Positions 8,791 through 17,046 of a stretch of 64,000 nucleotides of DNA are shown here, piece after piece. Under the pieces are notes generated by a model. It saw only the letters and a list, made by a program, of their open reading frames with translations. It was not told the DNA's origin and searched no databases. Position 1 is the first letter of the stretch. Each line of letters begins with the position of its first letter. The position numbers and the translations under genes are program-made. Source of the stretch: AC-69 sp963751665 (GTDB lineage Bacteria > Actinomycetota > UBA4738 > HRBIN12); assembly GCA_963751665.1 (NCBI GenBank), contig CAVVVF010000001.1:985991-1049990 (forward strand). The letters run 5' to 3'.

Positions 8791-9911
8791 GGTTCGAGAC
8801 CAGGGCGGTCCACGCCGGACAGGAGCCCGAGTCTGCGTTCGGGGCCGTGAACGTGCCGATCTACCAGACGTCCACCTACGCGCAGCCGGAGGTGGGGAAG
8901 CCCAAGCGGTTCGACTACGCGCGAACGGGCAACCCCACGCGGGAGGCTCTGGAGACCGTGCTGGCCTCGCTCGAGGGCGGGAAGCACGGGCTGTCGTTCG
9001 CGTCCGGCATGGCCGCCGAGGCCACGCTGCTCCTCACGCTCCGACCGGGCGACCACGTGCTGCTGGCGAACGACGTCTATGGGGGGACGTACCGGCTGCT
9101 GGTCAAGGTGCTCGCGGACTGGGGCGTGGCCCACGACGTCGTGGACATGACCGACCTCGCCGCGTTCCGTTCGGCCGTGCGCGACGAGACCCGCGTTGTG
9201 TGGGTGGAGACGCCGACGAACCCGCTGCTCAAGGTCATCGACATCGCGGCCGCCGCCGAGCTCGCGCACGGCGCAGCCGCGATGTGCGTCGTCGACAACA
9301 CGTTCGCCACGCCCTACCTCCAGCGGCCGCTCGAGCTCGGGGCCGACGTCGTGGTGCATTCGGTGACGAAGTACCTGGGCGGCCACTCGGACCTGGTCGG
9401 CGGGGCGGTCGTGACGAACGACGATGCGCTCGCGGACCGGCTGGCGTTCCTCCAGAACGCCGTGGGGGCGGTCCCAGGCCCCATGGACTGCTACCTCGCG
9501 CTCCGGGGCGTGAAGACCCTCGCCCTCCGTATGGAGGCGCACTGCCGCGGCGCCAGGCGCATCGCCGAGTTCCTCTCGCAGCACCCCAAGGTGACCAGGG
9601 TGCACTTCCCCGGGATCCCCGGCCACCCGGGGTTCGAGGTCGCCGTCCGGCAGATGAAGGACTTCGGCGGCATGGTGTCGTTCGAGGTCGGATCCAAGGA
9701 CGAGGCCGTCCGGGTGGTCCAGAGGACCAAGCTGTTCTTCCTGGCCGAGTCACTCGGCGGGGTGGAGTCCCTCATCGAGGTGCCGGCCCCCATGACCCAC
9801 GCGAGCGTGAGGGACTCGCCGCTCGCCGTCCCCGACACCCTCATCCGGCTGTCTGTAGGGATCGAGCATCCCGACGACCTCGTCGCCGACCTCGAGCAGG
9901 CCCTGGGGTAG
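8787..9911 (+). CDS. Cystathionine gamma-synthase/gamma-lyase family PLP enzyme
   Basis: A 374-residue Cys/Met metabolism PLP enzyme. The substrate-side YQTSTYAQ region, SFASGMAAE, VDNTFATPYLQ and the PLP lysine (about 195, in HSVTKYLGGHSDL) are all present. With cbs upstream, the likely job is cystathionine cleavage to cysteine, although gamma-synthase activity cannot be excluded from sequence alone. ATG 8787 lies in the DUF429 stop (ATGA) and has GGAG a few bases ahead; ATG 8763 is a longer option. Confidence 0.92.
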   Translation: MRFETRAVHAGQEPESAFGAVNVPIYQTSTYAQPEVGKPKRFDYARTGNPTREALETVLASLEGGKHGLSFASGMAAEATLLLTLRPGDHVLLANDVYGGTYRLLVKVLADWGVAHDVVDMTDLAAFRSAVRDETRVVWVETPTNPLLKVIDIAAAAELAHGAAAMCVVDNTFATPYLQRPLELGADVVVHSVTKYLGGHSDLVGGAVVTNDDALADRLAFLQNAVGAVPGPMDCYLALRGVKTLALRMEAHCRGARRIAEFLSQHPKVTRVHFPGIPGHPGFEVAVRQMKDFGGMVSFEVGSKDEAVRVVQRTKLFFLAESLGGVESLIEVPAPMTHASVRDSPLAVPDTLIRLSVGIEHPDDLVADLEQALG

Positions 9912-9931
9912 CGAGGCCGCGCGGCGGCCGG

Positions 9932-10537
9932 TCAGGCCAGGACGATCTTCTCCCCTGTCGTCTGGATCCCGACCGCGCGGATGCCCGGTTCGCCATCCAC
10001 CGCCCGAACCGGCACTTCCTCGCCTCCCAGCCATCCGCGGAGGCGCGCGTGGTCGGTGGCCACCTCGATCCACTCGATCCCACGCGGCTGGACCCGATGC
10101 TCGACATGGGCACGTCCGGGGTGGAGCTCGGGTGACCCGTCCCAGGAGATGAAGAACGGCAGGTCGGGGCGCTCCGGGACGCCGTCGAACCCTGCGCTCC
10201 GCCACGTGAGGGTGCGGCCGTCCGGCAGGGACCGCGACCCGGGCGTCACCGTCAGGCCGAGGCGCCCGGCTGCCCCCTCGATGTCGTCGGTCGAGACGCA
10301 CCAGGCCACGAGGCGATCGCCCGAGCGCGATGCGTTCGAGATCCATGTCCCCACCGGGCTCGCTGCGGCGTCCGCCGGATCGACCACCGCCAGCAGCTCC
10401 ACGTACTCGTGTCCCAGAGGGACGATCCTGTTCCCGGTGCCCCATCCCGGATGCCGGCCTCCCGGGACGGATCCCAGGCCGAGCCGCTCCAGGATGCGCG
10501 CGCCCGCGGCATCGAGGTCCCGGACGGCCAGGACCAC
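9932..10537 (-). CDS. VOC (glyoxalase-like) domain protein
   Basis: About 200 residues with the beta-alpha-beta-beta-beta repeats of the VOC superfamily (glyoxalase_3-like): VVLAVRDLDAAGARILERLG at the start, GHEYVELLAVVD, and RGIEWIEVATD in the second half. The recorded start is GTG 10537, but the conserved frame continues upstream (IIHIDHV), and an ideal AAAGGAGG (10561-10568, minus strand) sits 5 nt before an ATC codon at 10555. No ATG, GTG or TTG occurs there in frame. Either a rare ATC start or a base error is likely. Substrate unknown. Confidence 0.78.
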   Translation of the reverse strand: MVLAVRDLDAAGARILERLGLGSVPGGRHPGWGTGNRIVPLGHEYVELLAVVDPADAAASPVGTWISNASRSGDRLVAWCVSTDDIEGAAGRLGLTVTPGSRSLPDGRTLTWRSAGFDGVPERPDLPFFISWDGSPELHPGRAHVEHRVQPRGIEWIEVATDHARLRGWLGGEEVPVRAVDGEPGIRAVGIQTTGEKIVLA

Positions 10538-10612
10538 GTGGTCGATGTGGATGATGGCACCCTCCTTTGGTTGATCCTTTCTTGTAGCAGGCCCTGCGTA
10601 GACTCACCTGCC

Positions 10613-11770
10613 ATGGCCCGCCGCGCGCTCCTCGCCCTCGTCGCGCTCGCGCTGGTCTCGACGGCCACGCCGGTGGCCGCCCAGCCCTCAGTGGTCCGGG
10701 TGGCAGGGGACCTGGCCTTCCCCACCAACATGGCCTTCGCCCTCGACGGCAGGATCTTCTTCACCGAGAAGGAGACCGGGGATGTCCGCATCATCCGGGA
10801 CGGCCGGGTGCTGCCCGCGCCATTCGTCCACGTCTCCGTGGAGGGGACCGCCGAACGTGGGCTCCTGGGGATCGCGCTCCACCCGGACTTCGAGCGGCAG
10901 CCGTGGGTGTACCTCTACTACTCGGAGGCGGGAGGTGCGTCCAACCGGATCATCCGTGTCCGCGCCGAGGGAGACCGGGCGGTGGAGGTCGATCCCATCA
11001 TCACGCTGCTCCCCGCGGTGACCGGCTACCACAACGGGGGGGACATGGTCTTCGGGCCCGACGGCAAGCTGTACGCCGTGACCGGGGAGGCGCACGACCC
11101 CGAGCGAGCGCAGGACCCCAACGACCTCGGTGGCAAGGTACTTCGCCTTGATCCGGACGGTTCCGTGCCCGACTGACAACCCCCTCGGTCCGGACAACCC
11201 GGTGTACGCCCTGGGCATCCGCAACTCGTTCGGGCTGTGCTTCGGACCCATGACGGGCAACCTGTGGGAGACGGAGAACGGACCGGCGACCGATGACGAG
11301 GTCAACCGGATCGTGGCGGGCGCGAACTACGGGTGGCCCGATCAGCTGGGGCCGGGTGGCGAGCCGGGATTCATGGACCCGGTCCTGGTCTTCCCAGATG
11401 AGTCATCGTGCCGACCGGGTGCGCCGTCTCGGCCGACGGGCGGCGGCTGTACTTCGGGAGCTACCGAGGCGGGCTGTATCGGGCCCGACCTGTCATGCCG
11501 ACGGACGCACGGCGGGCCGCCCGGAGCCGGATCGCAGGCATCGATGCCTCCGTGATCGACGTTTCGCGAGGGCCGGACGGAACCATCTACGTGGCGACGA
11601 CGGACTCCATCCTCCGGCTGGCCGGGACCCCGAGCGGCTCCCCGGTGCCGGTGGGAGCCCCACGTCTCCGGGTTTCGGAGCGCGGGGGCTGGACCGGCGC
11701 CGGGCTGGTCATCGCCGCGGTCCTGATCGGGTGGCTGATCCTCCTCCGGCGCCGGATCGTCCGCCGCTGA
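10613..11770 (+). CDS. PQQ-dependent glucose/sorbosone dehydrogenase-like protein (two frameshifts)
   Basis: A secreted six-bladed beta-propeller of the GSDH type. It starts with a signal peptide (MARRALLALVALALVSTATP) and then shows LAFPTNMAFALDGRIFFTEK, ERGLLGIALHPDF and YHNGGDMVFGPDGKLY, typical of soluble aldose sugar dehydrogenases. Conserved protein continues in a second frame from about 11,170 (NPVYALGIRNSFG, NGPATDDEVN, GANYGWP) and in a third from about 11,400, ending in a C-terminal membrane anchor followed by RRRIVRR. A -10 TAGACT (10599-10604) lies 8 nt before ATG 10613. The two shifts look like indel errors. Confidence 0.82.
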
Positions 11771-11777
11771 CCGGCCG

Positions 11778-11948
11778 CTATCCGGCGGGCCGCTTCAGAT
11801 AGGCGATAAGGGACTGGCCGCCGGCCGGGGTCGTGATCTGTGCCACCGAGACCAGCTCCCAGCCATCCTCCCCGAAGGTGTTCAGGATCTCACCGGGGTT
11901 GTGCTCGAGGAGCGGTGCCACGAAGTACTCCCACTTCTGCACGGTCAT
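11778..11948 (-). CDS. Small DUF4177-like protein
   Basis: A 56-residue protein starting MTVQKWEYFVAPL, with FGEDGWELVSV and a C-terminal IAYLKRP. This is the pattern of DUF4177 proteins (a short beta-sheet fold built around a KWEY...GWELV core) of unknown function. ATG 11948 overlaps the stop of the CoA-binding gene (ATGA), so it is translationally coupled to it. Confidence 0.72.
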   Translation of the reverse strand: MTVQKWEYFVAPLLEHNPGEILNTFGEDGWELVSVAQITTPAGGQSLIAYLKRPAG

Positions 11949-12388
11949 TCCTCTCTCTCCAGCTGCTCCCTGGTCGTTCGGATGCACAGGCCCATGACGA
12001 CCGTGAGGCCGCCATCCTCGGCGATACGCCGGGCCTCCTCGTTCACGATCCCCTCCTGGAGCCACAGCACCCTGGCGCCCACACTCACGGCCTGTTCGGC
12101 GACGGGTGGCGTCGCCTCGGCCCTGCGGAAGACATCCACGATGTCGATCGACACCTCCGTCGGCACGTCGAGGAGCGACGGGTACGCCCTCTCCCCCAAC
12201 ACCTCGGTCTCGTTCGGGTTCACGGGGACGACCCGGAACCCGTGGCGCTGGAGGTATCGCGCCACCCCGTAGGAGTCTCGCTCCGACTTCGACGAAAGGC
12301 CCACCACGGCGATGGTCCTTGCCTCATCCAGGATGGACCGAAGGGTCGCATCGCTCGGCACGTAGGGTTCGACGACCCCGTCGCTCAC
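11945..12388 (-). CDS. CoA-binding domain protein (YccU-like)
   Basis: A 147-residue single-domain Rossmann protein of the CoA_binding_2 family. IAVVGLSSKSERDSYGVARYL is the nucleotide/CoA-binding loop, and VPVNPNE, SIDIVDVFRR and LWLQEGIVNEEA are family blocks. The precise function is not established. GTG 12388 overlaps the upstream NUDIX stop by 4 bp, and the stop overlaps the next gene's start, so three genes form a coupled minus-strand operon. Confidence 0.86.
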   Translation of the reverse strand: MSDGVVEPYVPSDATLRSILDEARTIAVVGLSSKSERDSYGVARYLQRHGFRVVPVNPNETEVLGERAYPSLLDVPTEVSIDIVDVFRRAEATPPVAEQAVSVGARVLWLQEGIVNEEARRIAEDGGLTVVMGLCIRTTREQLEREE

Positions 12389-12954
12389 GGCCGCTCCTTC
12401 CGAACGATCTCGATCAGGTTGTGCAAGATGAAGGCGGTTGCCCCCCAGATCGTGTTGTCCTTCATCTCGTAGGCGAACCCTCGGTAGACGTGGTCGCCCC
12501 GGGGCAGCTCCACCTCGCGCTCCGCCTCGGCCAACCGGGCCAGCGGGTATTGCAGGACCTCGGCGATCTCGCCGGCGTTCGGCGCGAACGTGGGCCGAGG
12601 GGCAAGCACCCCGACGAACGGCACGATCAGGATGCCCGAGACGACCGTGTGGACCGGCGGAAGCGCGCCGAGCACATCGACCTCGGATGGCGCGAGCCCC
12701 AGCTCCTCCTCGGTCTCCCGCAGCGCGGTGTCGCGCGGCGTGGCATCGCCTTCGTGACGAAGCCCTCCCGGGAAGGAGATCTCCCCCGCATGCCGGGGAA
12801 GCTCATCGGTGCGGCGGGTGAACACCACCCAGGGGTCATCGGCCTCGACGATCGGCAGCAGCACCGCGGCGAGATGCTCCCCCGGGCCCGGCTGGGACCG
12901 CGGGTCGGGGTCCAGGGCCTCGGCCAGGAGCGAGCGCAGGTGGTCCGTGCGCAT
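12385..12954 (-). CDS. NUDIX hydrolase, CoA pyrophosphatase type
   Basis: A 189-residue NUDIX protein. The NUDIX box is complete: GGLRHEGD, then RDTALRETEEELGL, with the catalytic Glu pair. Upstream HAGEISFPGG matches the CoA-diphosphatase subgroup (NudL-like), which cleaves CoA to phosphopantetheine and ADP. It is the first gene of an operon with a CoA-binding protein, which supports a CoA-related role. ATG 12954 is chosen for a normal N-terminus; an open frame continues to 13035 without a better start. Confidence 0.87.
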   Translation of the reverse strand: MRTDHLRSLLAEALDPDPRSQPGPGEHLAAVLLPIVEADDPWVVFTRRTDELPRHAGEISFPGGLRHEGDATPRDTALRETEEELGLAPSEVDVLGALPPVHTVVSGILIVPFVGVLAPRPTFAPNAGEIAEVLQYPLARLAEAEREVELPRGDHVYRGFAYEMKDNTIWGATAFILHNLIEIVRKERP

Positions 12955-13020
12955 GTGGACCCCATCGTAGAGGAGCCCGTAGCCGAAAGCCGGCCGGAAG
13001 TCCCACCCCCTCGGAGTACG

Positions 13021-13034
13021 TGACACTCCTGTCA
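13021..13034. promoter_or_regulatory. Palindromic operator-like box 1 (TGACA-N4-TGTCA)
   Basis: TGACACTCCTGTCA is a perfect 5+5 palindrome with a 4-nt spacer, in the divergent region between the NUDIX gene and the oxidase operon. A second copy with the same half-sites lies 65 bp away, close to six helical turns. It is probably a binding site for a dimeric regulator; which one is unknown. Confidence 0.55.
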
Positions 13035-13085
13035 TGCGTTCGTGCGGACGCCCTGGTCAGGACGCACGTGGGCGGTGCCGCTCCG

Positions 13086-13099
13086 TGACAGTTCTGTCA
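13086..13099. promoter_or_regulatory. Palindromic operator-like box 2 (TGACA-N4-TGTCA)
   Basis: TGACAGTTCTGTCA is the second copy of the palindrome, about 97 bp ahead of the first gene of the oxidase operon. Only the 4-nt spacer differs from box 1, which suggests selection on the half-sites. A further palindrome TTACGTAA (13128-13135) lies between this box and the leader hairpin. Confidence 0.55.
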
Positions 13100-13139
13100 T
13101 CCGCTTGATTCGGCCGCGGAGGCGTCATTACGTAACCCT

Positions 13140-13173
13140 CCGGCTGGCCCGATCCGTCGGGCCGGGCAGCCGG
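13140..13173 (+). promoter_or_regulatory. Strong leader hairpin before the oxidase operon
   Basis: CCGGCTG-GCCCGA (13140-13152) pairs with TCGGGC-(CGGG)-CAGCCGG (13157-13173): 13 GC-rich base pairs around a TCCG loop with one bulge. It lies in the presumed 5' leader, 22 bp before ATG 13196. No U-run follows, so an attenuator or mRNA-stability element fits better than a simple terminator. Confidence 0.45.
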
Positions 13174-13195
13174 CACGCGAGACGAGGAGGGGCAG

Positions 13196-13708
13196 ATGGA
13201 GTCGCCACCCGTATCCGTCCGTGGACGGGGTCGCTTGTTCACGATCGGCGCCCTGATTGCCACCCTCATGCTCTTGGGGTCGGCGTGCTCGAAGTCCTCG
13301 AACACGCCCAGCAATCCGACCTACAACGTCTTCGCCCAGAAGTTCCGCTTCCACGGGATGTCCGCGACGATCCCGTCGGGCAACTTCCAGATCAACTTCT
13401 CGAACAAGGAGTCGTTCCCGATCACGCACGAGATGATCCTGAAGGCGCTCCCTACCGGGAAGACGGCGCAGGACATCATCGACAGCGCGAAGGTTCCGGG
13501 ATGCGAGGGCGGCGGCCCGTGCGAGACCCAGTACCTGGCCTTCGGTGAGATCGCCGGCGTGGACACGGGGGCGACCCTCTCGAACGTCTTCTACCTGCCT
13601 CCGGGGGACTACTTCTTCGCCTGCTGGGAGACCGGTACCCAGAGCGGAGCAACGAACGGACCGCCGCACGCCTCGAAGGGAATGGTGTTCACCTTCAAGG
13701 TCTCCTGA
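13196..13708 (+). CDS. Cupredoxin-like lipoprotein of the oxidase operon
   Basis: A 170-residue lipoprotein. The hydrophobic signal ends in the lipobox LLGSAC, with lipidated Cys31. The rest is beta-rich. Candidate type-1 copper ligands can be aligned: His78 (FPITHEM), Cys143 (YFFACWE), His158 and Met163 (HASKGM). The Cys-His loop of 14 residues is far longer than in plastocyanin or azurin, reminiscent of sulfocyanin-like proteins. It has a good GAGGAGG ribosome site and lies 8 bp before ctaC. A role as membrane-anchored electron donor or copper carrier for the oxidase is inferred. Confidence 0.75.
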   Translation: MESPPVSVRGRGRLFTIGALIATLMLLGSACSKSSNTPSNPTYNVFAQKFRFHGMSATIPSGNFQINFSNKESFPITHEMILKALPTGKTAQDIIDSAKVPGCEGGGPCETQYLAFGEIAGVDTGATLSNVFYLPPGDYFFACWETGTQSGATNGPPHASKGMVFTFKVS

Positions 13709-13716
13709 GCGGGACG

Positions 13717-14748
13717 ATGAAGCCGAGCCGGCCGACGATGCGCGCGCTCGCCACGCGTCTCGCACTCGCAGCCTCGGCCTTGATCCTGTCGAGCTGCGCG
13801 AAGGAAGGGATCTCGCCCCAGGGCCAGGAAGTCCACCGACTCTACGTCATCATCCTGATCCTCGCCGCGCCGGTCTTCCTCGGCGTCGAGGCCGCGCTGA
13901 TCTGGTGCATCATCCGGTACCGCAAACGCGACGACGAGCCTGCACCGCAGACCGTCGGAGGCGGCAGATCACTCGGGGTCTTCTTCGCCATCCCCGCGGT
14001 GATCATCGCGGTCCTCTTCCCGTTCGGCGAGGCGACGCTCATGAACATCGAGCGGCACGAGACCCCCCAGGTCCAGATCAGGGTCGAGGGGTTCCAGTGG
14101 GAGTGGACCTTCCTGTATCTGAACGAGGGGCTATTCGTGGCCGGGAAGACGCTGGTGCGTCCGGCCGTCATGGTCCTTCCCGTCGATGAGCCCGTGCAGA
14201 TCCAGCTGGTGTCGAGGGACGTCATCCACTCGTTCTTCGTGCCGGATCTGCTGTTCAAGCGCGATGCCATTCCTGGGCGGACGACCACGTTCACGTTCAC
14301 CCCCACCCAGCTCGGCACGTTCCACGGGCAGTGCGCGGAGTTCTGCGGCCTGTGGCACTCGAAGATGACGTTGGACGTGAAGGTCGTGGCGCCGATCGAC
14401 TACCAGACCTGGATCAAGCAGCAGAGGAAGAAGGCCCAGGGCATCACCTGCGAACCGCAGGGGACGACGCTGTCGCTCGTCGCCCACAACATCTCGTGGA
14501 ACCAGTTCTGTCTTGCCGTCCCTGCGAACACCCCTTTCGCCGTCGACGTCACGAACCAGGATGTCGGGATCCAGCACAACTTCTCGATCTACGACAGCTT
14601 CTTCGAGAAGAAGAAGTACTTCACATCCCCGAAGATCACGGGGCCGGACAGCGAGACGCTGAACGTGAACCCGCTGCCGCCGGGTCACTATTACTTCCAA
14701 TGCGACGTCCACGGCCCTGCCATGTCCGGGGCCTTCATCGTCAAGTAG
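13717..14748 (+). CDS. ctaC: Cytochrome c oxidase subunit II fused to a C-terminal cupredoxin domain
   Basis: Oxidase subunit that accepts electrons at its CuA centre. It has a lipoprotein-like signal (ILSSC), two transmembrane helices and the CuA motif GQCAEFCGLWHSKM near residues 206-219. Family members usually end shortly after that, but here about 110 further residues form a second blue-copper domain with IQHNF (His) and QCDVHGPAM (Cys-x2-His-x3-Met), a full type-1 copper ligand set. caa3 enzymes carry a cytochrome c domain at this position; none is present. The aromatic FQWEW electron-entry patch is intact. It is the second gene of the operon. Confidence 0.93.
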   Translation: MKPSRPTMRALATRLALAASALILSSCAKEGISPQGQEVHRLYVIILILAAPVFLGVEAALIWCIIRYRKRDDEPAPQTVGGGRSLGVFFAIPAVIIAVLFPFGEATLMNIERHETPQVQIRVEGFQWEWTFLYLNEGLFVAGKTLVRPAVMVLPVDEPVQIQLVSRDVIHSFFVPDLLFKRDAIPGRTTTFTFTPTQLGTFHGQCAEFCGLWHSKMTLDVKVVAPIDYQTWIKQQRKKAQGITCEPQGTTLSLVAHNISWNQFCLAVPANTPFAVDVTNQDVGIQHNFSIYDSFFEKKKYFTSPKITGPDSETLNVNPLPPGHYYFQCDVHGPAMSGAFIVK

Positions 14749-14770
14749 CGATGGCCACGGGAGACACGAG

Positions 14771-16408
14771 ATGGCGGTAACCCAGGCACCGACCAGGGAG
14801 CTGACGCCCGAACCGAGGGGCCGGCTCCTGGTCTGGTTGACCACCACCGATCACAAGAAGATCGGGATCCTCTACCTGGTCAACTCCTTCTCGTTCTTCG
14901 CCGTGGGCGGGATCTTCGCGCTCCTCATGCGGAGCGAGCTCGCCCGACCCGGGAAGCAGCTCATCGGCGCGCACACGTACAACGAGCTGTTCACGATCCA
15001 CGGGACGCTGATGATCTTCCTGGTCATCTTCCCCATCCTGGCCGGGCTGGGGAACTACTTCGTGCCCCTCCAGATCGGGGCCCTGGACATGGCGTTCCCA
15101 AGGATCAACGCGCTGTCCTTTTGGCTGCTGCCGGTCGGTGGCCTCACCATCCTGTCCGGCTTCGTGGCCAGGGGCGGGGCGGCCGCGTGCGGCTGGACGT
15201 GCTACGCGCCGCTGAACGAGCAGCTCGGCACGGGAGTGGATCTCTGGCTGGCCGGCCTGATCCTTGTGGGGACCGCGTCAATCCTGGGAGCCATCAACTT
15301 CATCGTGACCATCCTGCGGATGCGGGCCCCGGGGATGACCATGATGCGGCTGCCGGTCTTCGTCTGGGGCATCCTGGCCACGTCCCTGCTGGTCATCCTG
15401 GCCACGCCGGTGTTCACCGCCGGGCTCATCATGCTCTTCGCCGACCGCCGGCTGGGCACGTCGTTCTTCGATCCCTCGCATGGCGGCGTGGCGCTCCTGT
15501 GGCAGAACGTGTTCTGGTTCTTCGGCCACCCCGAGGTCTACATGCTGATCCTGGGGGCCTGGGGCATCGTCACCGAGATCCTCTCGGTGTTCTCGGGCAA
15601 GCCGATCTTCAGCTACCGGGGCGTCGTCCTGTCGTTCCTGATGATCACGGCGCTCTCGTTCACGGTCTGGGCGCACCACATGTTCGCCACCGGGGCGGTC
15701 GAGCTCCCGTTCTTCAGCATCACCACGGAGCTGATCTCGATCCCCACCGGCGTGTTGTTCTTCGTGTGGCTGGGCACCCTGTGGAAGGGCAAGCTTCGCT
15801 TCGAGGTGCCCATGCTCTTCGCGCTGGGGTTCATCGCGCTGTTCCTGATCGGGGGGATCGACGGGGTGTGGGCGGCCTCCCCCGCGATGGACTTCGCCAT
15901 CCACGACACCTACTGGGTGGTGGCGCACCTCCATTACGTGCTGTTCGGGGGCACGCTCTTCGGGATCATGGCGGGCATGTACTACTGGTTCCCCAAGATG
16001 TCCGGCAGGATGCTCTCCCGGAAGCTCGGCCAGTGGCACTTCTGGTTGCAGTTCGTCGGGTTCAACCTGACGTTCTTCCCCATGCACATCCTCGGCCTGC
16101 GGGGTATGCCCCGGCGGATCGCCGACTACGCGCCAGATCGGGGATGGAGCTTCCTGAACCTCGTGGCGACCGTCGGCGCGTTCATCATCGCTATCTCGCT
16201 GCTGATCTTCTTCGTGAACATGCTCACGACGCTCCGGAAGCCCAGGTCCGCCCCGCCCGACCCATGGCAGGCCAACACGCTCGAATGGGCGACCTCGTCG
16301 CCGCCGCCGCCCCACAACTTCGACGCCCTGCCGGCGATCCACTCCAGCCGGCCGGTGTACGACGCACGGCTGGCTGAAGCGCCGCCCACGGATCGGGGGC
16401 CGGGATGA
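14771..16408 (+). CDS. ctaD: Cytochrome c oxidase subunit I
   Basis: Catalytic subunit with haem a and the haem a3-CuB oxygen-reduction site. All key motifs are present: FTIHGTLMIF (haem a His), FFGHPEVYML (CuB His, the Tyr cross-link and the A1-type Glu), VWAHHMF (two CuB His) and VAHLHYVLFGG (haem ligands). The 545-residue length and about 12 helices are normal. The Glu in GHPEV places it in the A1 group. It starts 22 bp after ctaC, and its stop overlaps ctaE by 4 bp. Confidence 0.98.
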   Translation: MAVTQAPTRELTPEPRGRLLVWLTTTDHKKIGILYLVNSFSFFAVGGIFALLMRSELARPGKQLIGAHTYNELFTIHGTLMIFLVIFPILAGLGNYFVPLQIGALDMAFPRINALSFWLLPVGGLTILSGFVARGGAAACGWTCYAPLNEQLGTGVDLWLAGLILVGTASILGAINFIVTILRMRAPGMTMMRLPVFVWGILATSLLVILATPVFTAGLIMLFADRRLGTSFFDPSHGGVALLWQNVFWFFGHPEVYMLILGAWGIVTEILSVFSGKPIFSYRGVVLSFLMITALSFTVWAHHMFATGAVELPFFSITTELISIPTGVLFFVWLGTLWKGKLRFEVPMLFALGFIALFLIGGIDGVWAASPAMDFAIHDTYWVVAHLHYVLFGGTLFGIMAGMYYWFPKMSGRMLSRKLGQWHFWLQFVGFNLTFFPMHILGLRGMPRRIADYAPDRGWSFLNLVATVGAFIIAISLLIFFVNMLTTLRKPRSAPPDPWQANTLEWATSSPPPPHNFDALPAIHSSRPVYDARLAEAPPTDRGPG

Positions 16409-16992
16409 GCACGGCCGAGATCTCCGACGAGCGGGTGGCCCGAGCCACCAGCGGGCCCATCCTGGGGATGGTCCTGTTCGTCGCGTCCGAGGCCATGTTC
16501 TTCGCCACCTTCTTCGGCGCCTACTTCACGATCCGGGCGGCCAGCCCGGCCTGGCCTCCCAAGGGGATCCCCCACCTCGAGATCGGGATCGCGACCGTCC
16601 TCACGGTCATCCTGGTGAGCAGCAGCTTCGTCCTGCAGCAGGGCGTCCGGGCCATCCGGAGGGGCGACGCGAGGCGGCTTCAGGCGTGGCTGGTGGCCAC
16701 GCTGGCGCTTGGAGCCTCGTTCCTCGCGCTCCAGCTGTACGACTACTCGCAACTCGGGTTCGGCCTGAAGGACGGCATCTTCGGCACGCTCTTCTACGTC
16801 ATGACGAGCCTCCACATGGCCCACGTGTTCGGCGGAGTCGTCTTCCTGGGACTGGTGTTCACGCAGGCCCGCACGGGCCAGCTGTCCAGGTCCCGGCACG
16901 AGTCGCTCGAGGCCGGGGCGATCTACTGGCACTTCGTCGACGTGGTCTGGGTGGGGCTGTACACGGTGTTCTATCTGCTCACGCCGAGATGA
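16405..16992 (+). CDS. ctaE: Cytochrome c oxidase subunit III
   Basis: A 195-residue integral membrane subunit, the short five-helix form typical of actinobacteria and Bacillus. Diagnostic blocks are LFVASEAMFFATFFGAYF (the Glu near the proton-uptake side), TSLHMAHVFGGVVFLG and AIYWHFVDVVWVGLYTVFYL at the end. The ATGA overlap with ctaD indicates coupled translation and equal stoichiometry. Confidence 0.96.
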   Translation: MSTAEISDERVARATSGPILGMVLFVASEAMFFATFFGAYFTIRAASPAWPPKGIPHLEIGIATVLTVILVSSSFVLQQGVRAIRRGDARRLQAWLVATLALGASFLALQLYDYSQLGFGLKDGIFGTLFYVMTSLHMAHVFGGVVFLGLVFTQARTGQLSRSRHESLEAGAIYWHFVDVVWVGLYTVFYLLTPR

Positions 16993-17046
16993 CGGGGGAC
17001 GGGCGGTTTCGATGACGGGTATCGCTGCGTGGCCGGAGGGTGCGTC

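Noticed and set aside
13128..13135. TTACGTAA palindrome as a separate operator
   Set aside because: Eight base pairs occur too often by chance. It is mentioned only as context for the stronger twin boxes.
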